Source of the DNA: Apostichopus japonicus
Taxonomy: Eukaryota; Echinodermata; Holothuroidea; Aspidochirotida; Stichopodidae
NCBI RefSeq assembly: GCF_037975245.1
Contig: NC_092562.1
Location: forward strand, 7,663,001 to 7,727,000
Reading direction: 5' to 3'
Length of the DNA stretch: 64,000 nt
The notes under the pieces are model-generated. The model saw only the letters and a list, made by a program, of their open reading frames with translations, made no database searches and was not told the DNA's origin. The position numbers and the translations under genes are program-made. This document shows, piece after piece, positions 29,081 through 44,200 of this stretch (position 1 is the stretch's first letter; each line of letters opens with the position of its first letter).

Positions 29081-32000
29081 TCACTACCGCACATTCGATT
29101 GATCGGTACCGCACATTCGATTGATCGGTACCGAACATTCGAATGATCGGTACCGCACATTCGATTTGTCGGTACCGCACATTGGATTTATCGGTACCGC
29201 ACATTCGATTGATCGGTACCGCACATTCGATTGATCGGTACCGCACATTCGATTGATCGGTACCGAACATTCGATTAATCGGTATCGCACATTCGATTTA
29301 TCGGTACTACACATTCGATTGATCGGAACTGCACATTCGATTGATCAATACCGCACAGTCGATTGATCGGTACAGCACATTCCATTTATCGGTACCACAC
29401 ATTCGATTGATCGGTACCGCTCATTCGAATGATCGGTACCGCATATTTTATTTTTCGGTACCGCATATTCGATTGATCACTACCGCACATTCGATTGTTC
29501 GGTACCGCACATTCGATTGATCGGTACCGCACATTCGATTGATCGATACCGATTATTCAAGTGATCTGTACAGCACATTCGAAATATCGGTACCGCACAT
29601 TCGATTTATCGTTACCGCACATTCGATTGATCGGTACCGCACATTCGATTGATCGGTACCGCACATTCATTTTATCTGTATCGCACATTCGAATGATCGG
29701 TACCGCACATTAGATTGATCGGTACCGCACATTCGATTGATCGGTACCGCACATTCGATTGATCGGTACCGCACGTTCATTTTAACTGTATCGCACATTC
29801 GATTGATCGGTATCGCACATTCAATTGATCGGTACCGAATATTCTATTTATCTGTACCGCATTTTCTGTATATCGGTACCGCACATTCCATTTATCGGTA
29901 GCGCACATTCGATTTATCGGTACCGCACACGGTACCGCAGTTTCGATTGATCGGTACCGCACATTCGATTGATCGGCACCGCACATTCGATTGATCGGTA
30001 TCGCACATTCGAATAATCGGTACCGCACATTCGATTGATCGGTACCGCACATTCGATTGATCGGTACAGCACATTCGAATGATCGGTACCGCACATTCGA
30101 TTAATCGGTACCGCACATTCGATTGATCAATACAGCACATTCGATTGATCGGTAACGCAAATTCGATTGATCGGTACCGCACATTCGATTAATCGGTACC
30201 GCACCGCACATTTGAATGATCGGTACCGCACATTCGATTGATCGGTACCGCACATTCGATTTATCGGTATCGAACATTCGATTGATCGGTAGCGCACATT
30301 CGATTGATCGGTACCGCACATTCGATTGATCAATACAGCACATTCGATTGATCGGTAACGCAAATTCGATTGATCAGTACCGCACATGCGATTGATCGGA
30401 ACCGCACATTTGAATGATCGGTACCGCACATTCGATTGATCGGTACCGCACATTCGATTTATCGGTATCGAACATTCGATTGATCGGTAGCGCACATTCG
30501 ATTGATCGGTACCGCACATTCGATTGATCGGTACCGAACATTCGAATGATCGGTACCGCACATTGGATTTATCGGTACCGCACATTGGATTTATCGGTAC
30601 CGCAAATTCGACTGATCGGTACCGCACATTCGATTGATCGGTACCGCACATTCGATTGATCGGTACCGAACATTCGATTAATCAGTATCGCACATTCGAT
30701 TTATCGGTACTACACATTCGATTGATTGGAACTGCACATTTGATTGATCAATACCGCACAGTCGATTGATCGGTAAAGCACATTCCATTTATCGGTAGCG
30801 CACATTCGATTTATCGGTACCGCACACGGTACCGAAGTTTCGATTGATCGGTACCGCACATTCGATTGATCGGCACCGCACATTCGATTGATCGGTATCG
30901 CACATTCGAATAATCGGTACCGCACATTCGATTGATCGGTACCGCACATTCGATTGATCGGTACAGCACATTCGAATGATCGGTACCGCACATTCGATTA
31001 ATCGGTACCGCACATTCGATTGATCAATACAGCACATTCGATTTATCGGTAACGCAAATTCGATTGATCGGTACCGCACATTCGATTGGTCGGTACCGCA
31101 CCGCACATTCGATTGATCAGTACCGCACATGCGATTGATCGGAACCGCCAATTTGAATGATCGGTACCGCACATTCGATTGATCGGTACCGCACATTCGA
31201 TTTATAGGTATCGAACATTCGATTGATCGGTAGCGCACATTCGAATGATCAGTACCACACTTTCGATTGATCGGTACCGCACATTCGAATGATCGGTACC
31301 GCACATTCGATTGGTCGGTACCGAACATTCGATTGATCGGTACCGCACATTCGAATGATCGGTACCGCACATTCGATTTATCGGTACCGCACATTCGATT
31401 GATCACTACCGCACATTCGATTGATCGGTACCGCACATTCGATTGATCGGTACCGCACGTTCGATTTATCGGTACCGCACATTCGATTGATCGGTACCGA
31501 TTATTCAATTGATCTGTATGGCACATTCGAATGATCGGTACCGCACATTCGATTTATCGTTACCGCACATTCGATTGATCACTACCGCACATTCGAATGA
31601 TCGGTACCGCACATTCTTTTGATCGGTAACGCACATTCGAATGATCGTTACCGCACATTCGATTTATCGGTACCGCACATTCGAATGATCGGTACCGCAC
31701 ATTGGATTTATCGGTACCGCACATTCGATTGATCGGTACCGCACATTCGATTGATCACTACCCCACATTCGCTTGATCGGTACCACACATTCCATTTATC
31801 GGTACCGCACATTCGAATGATCGGTACCGCACATTCGATTTATCGTTACCGCACATTCGATTGATCACTACCGCACATTCGATTGATCGGTACCGCACAT
31901 TCGATTGATCGGTACCGAACATTCGAATGATCGGTACCGCACATTGGATTTATCGGTACCGCACATTGGATTTATCGGTACCGCACATTCGATTGATCGG

Positions 32001-33200
32001 TACCGCACATTCGATTGATCGGTACCGCACATTCGATTGATCGGTACCTCACATTCGATTAATCGGTATCGCACATTCGATTTATCGGTACTACACATTC
32101 GATTGATCGGAACTGCACATTCGATTGATCAATACCGCACAGTCGATTGATCGGTACAGCACATTCCATTTATCGGTACCACACATTCGATTGATCGGTA
32201 CCGCTCATTCGAATGATCGGTACCGCATATTTTATTTTTCGGTACCGCATATTCGATTGATCACTACCGCACATTCGATTGTTCGGTACCGCACATTCGA
32301 TTGATCGGTACCGCACATTCGATTGATCGATACCGATTATTCAAGTGATCTGTACAGCACATTCGAAATATCGGTACCGCACATTCGATTTATCGTTACC
32401 GCACATTCGATTGATCGGTACCGCACATTCGATTGATCGGTACCGCACATTCATTTTATCTGTATCGCACATTCGAATGATCGGTACCGCACATTAGATT
32501 GATCGGTACCGCACATTCGATTGATCGGTACCGCACGTTCATTTTAACTGTATCGCACATTCGATTGATCGGTATCGCACATTCAATTGATCGGTACCGA
32601 ATATTCTATTTATCTGTACCGCATTTTCTGTATATCGGTACCGCACATTCCATTTATCGGTAGCGCACATTCGATTTATCGGTACCGCACACGGTACCGC
32701 AGTTTCGATTGATCGGTACCGCACATTCGATTGATCGGCACCGCACATTCGATTGATCGGTATCGCACATTCGAATAATCGGTAACGCACATTCGATTGA
32801 TCGGTACCGCACATTCGATTGATCGGTACAGCACATTCGAATGATCGGTACCGCACATTCGATTAATCGGTACCGCACATTCGATTGATCAATACAGCAC
32901 ATTCGATTGATCGGTAACGCAAATTCGATTGATCGGTACCGCACATTCGATTGGTCGGTACCGCACCGCACATTCGATTGATCAGTACCGCACATGCGAT
33001 TGATCGGTACCGCACATTTGAATGATCGGTACCGCACATTCGATTGATCGGTACCGCACATTCGATTTATCGGTATCGAACATTCGATTGATCGGTAGCG
33101 CACATTCGATTGATCGGTACCGCACATTCGATTGATCGGTACCGAACATTCGAATGATCGGTACCGCACATTGGATTTATCGGTACCGCACATTGGATTT
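29081..33200. repeat. 2.76-kb higher-order repeat, two copies plus a fragment
   Basis: 29,084-30,200 recurs at 31,868-32,960, at offset 2,784 falling to 2,762 (one monomer lost). Shared landmarks are GGTACTACAC, CATATTTTATTTTTCGG, GATTATTCAAGTG, the TTTTCTGTATATC unit (29862, 32624) and the 12-bp unit (29919, 32681). A fragment with the 12-bp unit lies at 30,770-31,100 (offset 897), without the TTTTCTGTATATC unit. 27-bp units lie at 30195, 31092 and 32957. Confidence 0.84.
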
Positions 33201-33206
33201 ATCGGT

Positions 33207-33480
33207 ACCGCACATTCGATTGATCGGTACCGCACATTCGATTGATCGGTACCGCACATTCGATTGATCGGTACCGAACATTCGATTAATCGGTATCGCA
33301 CATTCGATTGATCGGTACCGCACATTCGATTGATCGGTACCGCACATTCGATTGATCGGTACCGAACATTCGATTAATCGGTATCGCACATTCGATTGAT
33401 CGGTACCGCACATTCGATTGATCGGTACCGCACATTCGATTGATCGGTACCGAACATTCGATTAATCGGTACCGCACATT
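33207..33480. repeat. 88-bp tetramer, three tandem copies
   Basis: Four-unit block: three GATTGATC units, the last leading into GGTACCGAAC, then a GATTAATCGG unit. The GATTAATCGG marker falls at about 33,283, 33,371 and 33,459, i.e. every 88 bp. The first two copies continue into GGTATCGCAC and the third into GGTACCGCAC. Confidence 0.85.
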
Positions 33481-33494
33481 CGATTTATCGGTAC

Positions 33495-34365
33495 CGCACA
33501 TTCTATTGATCGGTACCGCACATTCATTTTATCTGTACCGCACATTCGATTGATAGGTACCGCACATTCTATTTTTCGGTACCGCACATTCTATTTATCG
33601 GTACCGCACATTCTGTTTATCGGTACCGCACACGGTACCGCAGTTTCGATTAATCGGTACCGCACATTCGATTGATCGGTACCGCACATTCGATTGATCG
33701 GTAACGCAAATTCGATTGATCGGTACCGCACATTCGATTTATCGGTACCGCACATTTGATGGATCGGTACCGCACATTCGAATGATCGGTACCGCACATT
33801 CGATTGGTCGGTACCGCACATTCGATTTATCGGCACCGCACATTCTGTTTATCGGTACCGAACAATCGATTGATCGGTACCGCACATTCGATTGATCGGT
33901 AACACACATTCCATTTATCGGTATCGCACATTCGATTGATTGGTACCGCACATTCGATTGATCGGTACCGCACATTCAGCTGATCGATACCGCCTATTCG
34001 ATTGATCGGTACCGCACATTCGAATGATCGGTACCGCATATTCGATTTAAATGTACCGGACATTCGATTTATCGGTCCCGCACATTAGATTGATCGGTAC
34101 CGCACATTCGATTTATCGGTACCGCACATTCGATTGATCGGTACCGCACATTCATTTTATCTGTATCGCACATTCGATTGATAGGTATCGCACATTCCAT
34201 TCATCGGTACCGCACATTCGATTGATCGGCACCGCACATTCGATTGATCGGTAACGCACATTTGATTGATCGGTATCGCACATTCGATTGATCGGTACCG
34301 CACATTCGATAGATCTGTTCCGCACATTCTATTTATCGGTACGGAACATTCGATTGATCCGTACC
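33495..34365. repeat. Style B segment, copy of 22,125-22,995
   Basis: Same order of variants at offset 11,370 (516 x 22 + 18), which matches seven 12-bp units, five 27-bp units, one 21-bp and one 20-bp unit lying between the two copies. The 12-bp unit at 33622 corresponds to 22252. Confidence 0.85.
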
Positions 34366-37300
34366 GCACATTCGATTGATCGGTACCTCACATTCGAATG
34401 ATCGGTACTGAACATTCAATTGATCGGTACCGCACATTCTATTGATATGTACCGCACATTCGATTGATCGGTACCGCACATTCGATTGATCAGTACCGCA
34501 CATTCGATTGATCTGTACCGCACATTCGATTGATCGGTAACGAACATTCTATTCATCGGTACCGCACATTCGATTGATCGGTACCGAACATTCGATTGAT
34601 CGGTATCGCACATTCGAATAATCGGTACCGCACATTCGATTTATCGGTACCGCACATTCGATTTATCGGTACCGCACATTCGATTGATCACTTCCGCACA
34701 TTCGATTGATCGGTACCGCACATTCGAATGATCGGTACCGCACATTCGATTTATCTGTACCGGACATTCGATTAATCGGTACCGCACATTCGATTTATCG
34801 GTACCGCACAATCGATTGATCGGTACCGCAAAATCGATTTATCGGTACCGCACATTCGTTTTATCGGTACCGCACATTCGAATGATCGGTACCGCTCATT
34901 CGAATGATCGGTACCGCACATTCGATTGATCGGTACCGCACATTCGAATGATCGGTACCGCCCATTCGATTGATCGGTACCGCTCATTCGAATGATCGGT
35001 ACCGCACATTCGATTGATCGGTACCGCACATTCGAATGATCGGTACCGCCCATTCGATTGATCGGTACAGCACATTCGAATTATCGGTACCGCACATTCG
35101 ATTTATCGTTACCGAACATTCGATTGATCGGTAACGCACATTCGAATGATCGGTACCGCACATTCGATTGATCGGTACCGCACATTCGAATGATCGGTAC
35201 CGCACATTTTATTTATCGGTACCGAACATTCGATTGATCGGTACCGCACAATCGATTTATCGGTACCGCACATTCGATTTATCGGTACCGCACATTCGAT
35301 TGATCGGTACCGAACATTCGATTGATCGGTACCGCACATTCAAATGATCGGTACCGCACATTCGATTGTTCGGTAACGCACATTAGAATGATCGGTACCG
35401 CACATTCGAGTTATCGTTACCGCACATTCGATTCATCACTACGGCACATTCGATTGTTCGGTACCGCCCATTCGATTGTTCGGTACCGCACATTCGATTG
35501 ATCGGTACCTCACATTCGATTGATCTGTTCCGCACATTCTATTTATCGGTACGGCACATTCGATTGATCCGTACCGCACATTCTATTGATTGATCGGTAC
35601 CTCACATTCGATTGATTGGTACCGCACATTCGATTTATCGGAACCGCAAATTCGATTGATCTGTTCCGCACATTCGAATGATCGGTACTGAACATTCAAT
35701 TGATCGGTACCGCACATTCTATTGATATGTACCGCACATTCGATTGATCGGTACCGCACATTCGATTGATCAGTACCGCACATTCGATTGATCTGTACCG
35801 CACATTCGATTGATCGGTAACGAACATTCTATTCATCGGTACCGCACATTCGATTGATCGGTACCGAACATTCGATTGATCGGTATCGCACATTCGAATA
35901 ATCGGTACCGCACATTCGATTTATCGGTACCGCACATTCGATTTATCGGTACCGCACATTCGATTGATCACTTCCGCACATTCGATTGATCGGTACCGCA
36001 CATTCGAATGATCGGTACCGCACATTCGATTTATCTGTACCGGACATTCGATTAATCGGTACCGCACATTCGAATTATCGGTACCGCACAATCGATTGAT
36101 CGGTACCGCAAAATCGATTTATCGGTACCGCACATTCGTTTTATCGGTACCGCACATTCGAATGATCGGTACCGCTCATTCGAATGATCGGTACCGCACA
36201 TTCGATTGATCGGTACCGCACATTCGAATGATCGGTACCGCCCATTCGATTGATCGGTACCGCTCATTCGAATGATCGGTACCGCACATTCGATTGATCG
36301 GTACCGCACATTCGATTGATCGGTACCGCCCATTCGATTGATCGGTACAGCACATTCGATTTATCAGTACCGCACATTCGATTTATCGTTACCGAACATT
36401 CGATTGATCGGTAACGCACATTCGAATGATCGGTACCGCACATTCGATTGATCGGTACCGCACATTCGAATGATCGGTACCGCACATTTTATTTATCGGT
36501 ACCGAACATTCGATTGATCGGTACCGCACAATCGATTTATCGGTACCGCACATTCGATTTATCGGTACCGCACATTCGATTGATCGGTACCGAACATTCG
36601 ATTGATCGGTACCGCACATTCGAATGATCGGTACCGCACATTCGATTGTTCGGTAACGCACATTAGAATGATCGGTACCGCACATTCGATTTATCGTTAC
36701 CGCACATTCGATTCATCACTACGGCACATTCGATTGTTCGGTACCGCCCATTCGATTGATCGGTACTGCACATTTGAATGATCGGTACCGCACATTCGAT
36801 TGATCGGTACTGCACATTCGAATGATCGGTACCGCATATTTTATTTTTCGGTACAGCATATTCGATTGATCGGTACCGCACATTCGATTTATCGTTACCG
36901 CACATTCGATTGATCACTACCGCACATTCGATTGATCGGTACCGCACATTCGATTGATCGGTACCGAACATTCGAATGATCGGTACCGCACATTCGATTT
37001 ATCGGTACCGCACATTCGATTGATCGGTACCGCACATTCGAATGATCGGTACCGCCCATTCGATTGATCGGTACAGCACATTCGATTTATCGTTACCGAA
37101 CATTCGATTGATCGGTAACGCACATTCGAATGATCGGTACCGCACATTCGATTGATCGGTACCGCACATTCGAATGATCGGTACCGCACATTTTATTTAT
37201 CGGTACCGAACATTCGATTGATCGGTACCGCACAATCGATTTATCGGTACCGCACATTCGATTTATCGGTACCGCACATTCGATTGATCGGTACCGAACA

Positions 37301-39040
37301 TTCGATTGATCGGTACCGCACATTCAAATGATCGGTACCGCACATTCGATTGTTCGGTAACGCACATTAGAATGATCGGTACCGCACATTCGAGTTATCG
37401 TTACCGCACATTCGATTCATCACTACGGCACATTCGATTGTTCGGTACCGCCCATTCGATTGTTCGGTACCGCACATTCGATTGATCGGTACCTCACATT
37501 CGATTGATCTGTTCCGCACATTCTATTTATCGGTACGGCACATTCGATTGATCCGTACCGCACATTCTATTGATTGATCGGTACCTCACATTCGATTGAT
37601 TGGTACCGCACATTCGATTTATCGGAACCGCAAATTCGATTGATCTGTTCCGCACATTCGAATGATCGGTACTGAACATTCAATTGATCGGTACCGCACA
37701 TTCTATTGATATGTACCGCACATTCGATTGATCGGTACCGCACATTCGATTGATCAGTACCGCACATTCGATTGATCTGTACCGCACATTCGATTGATCG
37801 GTAACGAACATTCTATTCATCGGTACCGCACATTCGATTGATCGGTACCGAACATTCGATTGATCGGTATCGCACATTCGAATAATCGGTACCGCACATT
37901 CGATTTATCGGTACCGCACATTCGATTTATCGGTACCGCACATTCGATTGATCACTTCCGCACATTCGAATGATCGGTACCGCACATTCGATTTATCTGT
38001 ACCGGACATTCGATTAATCGGTACCGCACTCTCGAATTATCGGTACCGCACAATCGATTGATCGGTACCGCAAAATCGATTTATCGGTACCGCACATTCG
38101 TTTTATCGGTACCGCACATTCGAATGATCGGTACCGCTCATTCGAATGATCGGTACCGCACATTCGATTGATCGGTACCGCACATTCGAATGATCGGTAC
38201 CGCCCATTCGATTGATCGGTACCGCTCATTCGAATGATCGGTACCGCACATTCGATTGATCGGTACCGCACATTCGATTGATCGGTACCGCCCATTCGAT
38301 TGATCGGTACAGCACATTCGATTTATCAGTACCGCACATTCGATTTATCGTTACCGAACATTCGATTGATCGGTAACGCACATTCGAATGATCGGTACCG
38401 CACATTCGATTGATCGGTACCGCACATTCGAATGATCGGTACCGCACATTTTATTTATCGGTACCGAACATTCGATTGATCGGTACCGCACAATCGATTT
38501 ATCGGTACCGCACATTCGATTTATCGGTACCGCACATTCGATTGATCGGTACCGAACATTCGATTGATCGGTACCGCACATTCGAATGATCGGTACCGCA
38601 CATTCGATTGTTCGGTAACGCACATTAGAATGATCGGTACCGCACATTCGATTTATCGTTACCGCACATTCGATTCATCACTACGGCACATTCGATTGTT
38701 CGGTACCGCCCATTCGATTGATCGGTACTGCACATTTGAATGATCGGTACCGCACATTCGATTGATCGGTACTGCACATTCGAATGATCGGTACCGCATA
38801 TTTTATTTTTCGGTACAGCATATTCGATTGATCGGTACCGCACATTCGATTTATCGTTACCGCACATTCGATTGATCACTACCGCACATTCGATTGATCG
38901 GTACCGCACATTCGATTGATCGGTACCGAACATTCGAATGATCGGTACCGCACATTCGATTTCTCGGTACCGCACATTGGATTTATCGGTACCGCACATT
39001 CGATTGATCGGTACCGCACATTCGATTGATCGGTACCGCA
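34366..39040. repeat. Nested 1,280 / 1,962-1,984-bp higher-order repeats
   Basis: 34,416-35,400 recurs at 35,696-36,690 (offset 1,280) and again at 37,680-38,650. The larger stretch 35,109-36,970 recurs at 37,093-38,930 (offset 1,984, then 1,962). Identical 26-bp units at 35570-35595 and 37554-37579 (CATTCTATTGATTGATC, 4 bp extra) explain why every one of these offsets equals 4 modulo 22. No 12-bp or 27-bp unit occurs here. Confidence 0.87.
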
Positions 39041-40449
39041 CATTCGATTTATCGGTACCTCACATTCGATTAATCGGTATCGCACATTCGATTTATCGGT
39101 ACTACACATTCGATTGATTGGAACTGCACATTCGATTGATCAATACCGCACAGTCGATTGATCGGTACAGCACATTCCATTTATCGGTACCACACATTCG
39201 ATTGATCGGTACCGCACATTCGAATGATCGGTACCGCATATTTTATTTTTCGGTACAGCATATTCGATTGATCACTACCGCACATTCGATTGTTCGGTAC
39301 CGCACATTCGATTGATCGGTACCGCACATTCGATTGATCGGTACCGATTATTCAAGTGATCTGTACAGCACATTCGAAATATCGGTACCGCACATTCGAT
39401 TTATCGTTACCGCACATTCGATTGATCGGTACAGCACATTCGATTGATCGGTACCGCACATTCATTTTATCTGTATCGCACATTCGAATGATCGGTACCG
39501 CACATTCGATTTATCGGTACCGCACATTAGATTGATCGGTACCGCACATTCGATTGATCAGTACCGCACATTCGATTGATCGGTACCGCACGTTCATTTT
39601 AACTGTATCGCACATTCGATTGATAGGTATCGCACATTCAATTGATCGGTATCGCATATTTTATTTATCTGTACCGCATTTTCTGTATATCGGTACCGTA
39701 CATTCCATTTATCGGCACCGCACATTCGATTGATCGGTATCGCACATTCGAATATTCGGTACGGCACATTCGATTGATCGGTACCGCACATTCGATTGAT
39801 CGGTACCGCACATTCGAATGATCGGTACCGCACATTCGATTAATCGGTACCGCACATTCGATTGTACAATACAGCACATTCGATTGATCGATAACGCAAA
39901 TTCGATTGATCGGTACCGCACATTCGATTGGTCGGTACCGCACCGCACATTCGAATGATCGGTACCGCACATTCGATTGGTCGGTACCGAACATTCGATT
40001 GATCGGTACCGCACATTCGAATGATCGGTACCGCACATTCGATTTATCGGTACCGCACATTCGATTGATCACTACCGCACATTCGATTGTTCGGTACCGC
40101 ACATTCGATTGATCGGTACCGCACATTCGATTGATCGGTACCGATTATTCAATTGATCTGTACCGCACATTCGAATGATCGGTACCGCACATTCGATTTA
40201 TCGGTACCGCACATTCGATTGATCGGTACCGATTATTCAATTGATCTGTATGGCACATTCGAATGATCGGTACCGCACATTCGATTTATCGGTACCGCAC
40301 ATTCGATTTATCGGTACCGCACATTCGATTGATCACTTCCGTACATTCGTTTGATCGGTACCGCACATTCGAATGATCGGTATCGCACATTCGATTTATC
40401 TGTACCGGACATTCGATTAATCGGTACCGCACATTCGATTTATCGGTAC
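39041..40449. repeat. Copy of the 2.76-kb repeat, degraded
   Basis: Resembles 32.05-33.0 kb but has lost the GGTAGCGCAC and 12-bp units after the TTTTCTGTATATC unit at 39679. Here a CATTCCATTTATCGGC unit runs straight on. The 27-bp unit is at 39934. The piece at 39,118-39,480 recurs at 41,640-42,005 (offset 2,522) and in part at 44,655-44,820. Confidence 0.78.
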
Positions 40450-41285
40450 CGCACATTCTATTGATCGGTACCGCACATTCATTTTATCTGTACCGAACAT
40501 TCGATTGATAGGTACCGCACATTCTATTTTTCGGTACCGCACATTCTATTTATCGGTACCGCACATTCTGTTTATCGGTACCGTACACGGTACCGCAGTT
40601 TCGATTAATCGGTACCGCACATTCGATTGATCGGCACCGCACATTCGATTGATCGGTAACGCAAATTCGATTGATCGGTACCGCACATTCGATTTATCGG
40701 TACCGCACATTTGATGGATCGGTACCGCACATTCGAATGATCGGTACCGTACATTCGATTGGTCGGTACCGAACATTCGATTTATCGGCACCGCACATTC
40801 TGTTTATCGGTACCGAACAATCGATTGATCGGTACCGCAAATTCGATTGATCGGAAACACACATTCCATTTATCGGTATCGCACATTCGATTGATTGGTA
40901 CCGAACATTCGATTGATCGGTACCGCACATTCAATTGATCGATACCAATTCGATTGATCGGTACCGCACATTCGAATGATCGGTACCGCACATTCGATTT
41001 AAATGTACCGGACATTCGATTTATCGGTCCCGCACTTTAGATTGATCGGTACCGCACATTTGATTTATCGGTACCGCACATTCGATTGATCGGTACCGCA
41101 CATTCATTTTATCTGTATCGCACATTCGATTGATAGGTATCGCACATTCCATTTATCGGTACCGCACATTCGATTGATCGGCACCGCACATTCGATTGAT
41201 CGGTAACGCACATTTGATTGATCGTTATCGCACATTCGATTGATCGGTACCGCACATTCGATTGATCTGTTCCGCACATTCTGTT
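40450..41285. repeat. Style B segment, third copy of the 22.1-kb run
   Basis: Offset 6,955 from 33,495-34,320. The 12-bp unit at 40577 reads GGTACCGTACAC. A 19-bp unit (GATACCAATTCGATTGATC, 40941-40959) has lost three bases relative to the matching GATACCGCCTATTCG unit in the other copies. Confidence 0.83.
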
Positions 41286-44200
41286 TATCGGTACCGCACA
41301 TTCGATTGATCGGTACCGCACATTCGATTGATCACTACCGCACATTCTCTTGATCGGTACCGCACATTCCATTTATCGGTACCGCACATTCGATTGATCG
41401 GTACCGCACATTCGATTGATCGGTACCGAACATTCGAATGATCGGTACCGCACATTCGATTTATCGGTACCGCACATTCGATTTATCGGTACCGCACATT
41501 CGATTTATCGGTACCGCACGTTCGATTGATCGGTACCGCACATTCGATTGATCGGTACCGCACATTCGATTTATCGGTACCTCACATTCGATTAATCGGT
41601 ATCGCACATTCGATTTATCGGTACCGCACATTCGATTGATTGGAACTGCACATTCGATTGATCAATACCGCACAGTCGATTGATCGGTACAGCACATTCC
41701 ATTTATCGGTACCACACATTCGATTGATCGGTACCGCACATTCAAATGATCGGTACCGCATATTTTATTTTTCGGTACCGCATATTCGATTGATCACTAC
41801 CGCACATTCGATTGTTCGGTACCGCACATTCGATTGATCGGTACCGCACATTCGATTGATCGGTACCGATTATTCAAGTGATCTGTACAGCACATTCGAA
41901 ATATCGGTACCGCACATTCGATTCATCGTTACCGCACATTCGATTGATCGGTACCGCACATTCGATTGATCGGTACCGCACATTCATTTTATCTGTATCG
42001 CACATTCGAATGATCGGTACCGCACATTCGATTTATCGGTACCGCACATTCGATTGATCGGCACCGCACATTCGATTGATCGGTAACGCACATTTGATTG
42101 ATCGGTATCGCACATTCGATTGATCGGTACCGCACATTCGATTGATCTGTTCCGCACATTCTATTTATCGGTACGGCACATTCGATTGATCCGTACCGCA
42201 CATTTGATTGATCGGTACCTCACATTCGATTGATCGGTACCGCACATTCGATTTATCAGAACCGCAAATTCGATTGATCTGTTCCGCACATTCGATTGAT
42301 CGGTACTGAACATTCGATTGATCTGTACCGCACATTCGATTGATCGGTACCGCACATTCTATTGATATGTACCGCACATTCGATTGATCGGTACCGCACA
42401 TTCGATTTATCGGTAACGAACATTCTATTCATAGGTACCGCACATTCGATTGATCGGTACCGAACATTCGATTGATCGGTATCGCACATTCGAATAATCG
42501 GTACCGCACATTCGATTTATCGGTACCGCACATTCGATATATCGGTACCGCACATTCGATTGATCACTTCCGCACATTCGATTGATCGGTACCGCACATT
42601 CGAATGATCGGTACCGCACATTCGATTTATCTGTACCGGACATTCGATTTATCGGTACCGCACATTCGATTTATCGGTACCGCACATTCTATTCATCGGT
42701 ACCGCACTTTCATTTTATCTGTACCGCACATTCGATTGATAGGTACCGCACATTCTATTTATCGTTACCGCACATCTATTTATCGGTACCGCACGTTCTG
42801 TTTATCGGTACCGCACACGGTACAGCAGTTTCGATTGATCGGTACCGCACATTCGATTGATTGGCACCGCACATTCGATGGATCGGTAACGCAAATTCGA
42901 TTGATCGGTAACGCAAATTCGATTGATCGGTACCGCACATTTTATTTATCGGTACCGAACATTCGATTGATCGGTACCGCACAATCGATTTATCGGTACC
43001 GCACATTCGATTTATCGGTACCTCACATTCGATTGATCGGTACCGAACATTCGATTGATCGGTACCGCACATTCGAATGATCGGTACCGCACATTCGATT
43101 GTTCGGTAACGCACATTAGAATGATCGGTACCCCACATTCGATTTATCGTTACCGCACATTCGATTCATCACTACGGCACATTCGATTGTTCGGTACCGC
43201 ACATTCGATTGATCGGTACCGCACATTCGATTGATCGGTACTGCACATTCGAATGATCGTTACCGCACATTCGATTTATCGGTACCGCACATTCGAATGA
43301 TCGGTACCGCACATTCGATTTATCGGTACCGCACATTCGATTGATCGGTACCGCACATTCGATTGATCACTACCGCACATTCGCTTGATCGGTACCGCAC
43401 ATTCCATTTATCGGTACCGCACATTGGAATGATCTGTACCGCACATTCGATTTATCTGTACCGGACATTCGATTAATCGGTACCGCACATTCGATTTATC
43501 GGTACCGCACATTCTATTCATCGGTACCGCACTTTCATTTTATCTGTACCGCACATTCGATTGATAGATACCGCACATTCTATTTATCGTTACCGCACAT
43601 TCTATTTATCGGTACCGCACGTTCTGTTTATCGGTACCGCACACGGTACCGCAGTTTCGATTGATGGGTACCGCACATTCGATTGATTGGCACCGCACAT
43701 TCGATGGATCGGTAACGCAAATTCGATTGATCGGTACCGCACATGCGCTTGATCGGTACCGCACATTCCATTTATCGGTACCGAACATTCGAATGATCGG
43801 TACCGCACATTCGATTTATCGTTACCGCACATTCGATTGATCACTACCGCACATTCGATTGATCGGTACCGCACGTTCGATTGATCGGTACCGAACATTC
43901 GAATGATCGGTACCGCACATTCGATTTATCGGTACCGCACATTGGATTTATCGGTACCGCACATTCGATTGATCGGTACCGCACATTCGATTGATCGGTA
44001 CCGCACATTCGATTTATCGGTACCTCACATTCGATTAATCGGTATCGCACATTCGATTTATCGGAACTACACATTCGATTGATTGGAACTGCACATTCGA
44101 TTGATCAATATCGCACAGTCGATTGATCGGTACCGCTCATTCGAATGATCGGTACCGCATATTTTATTTTTCGGTACCGCATATTCGATTGATCACTACC

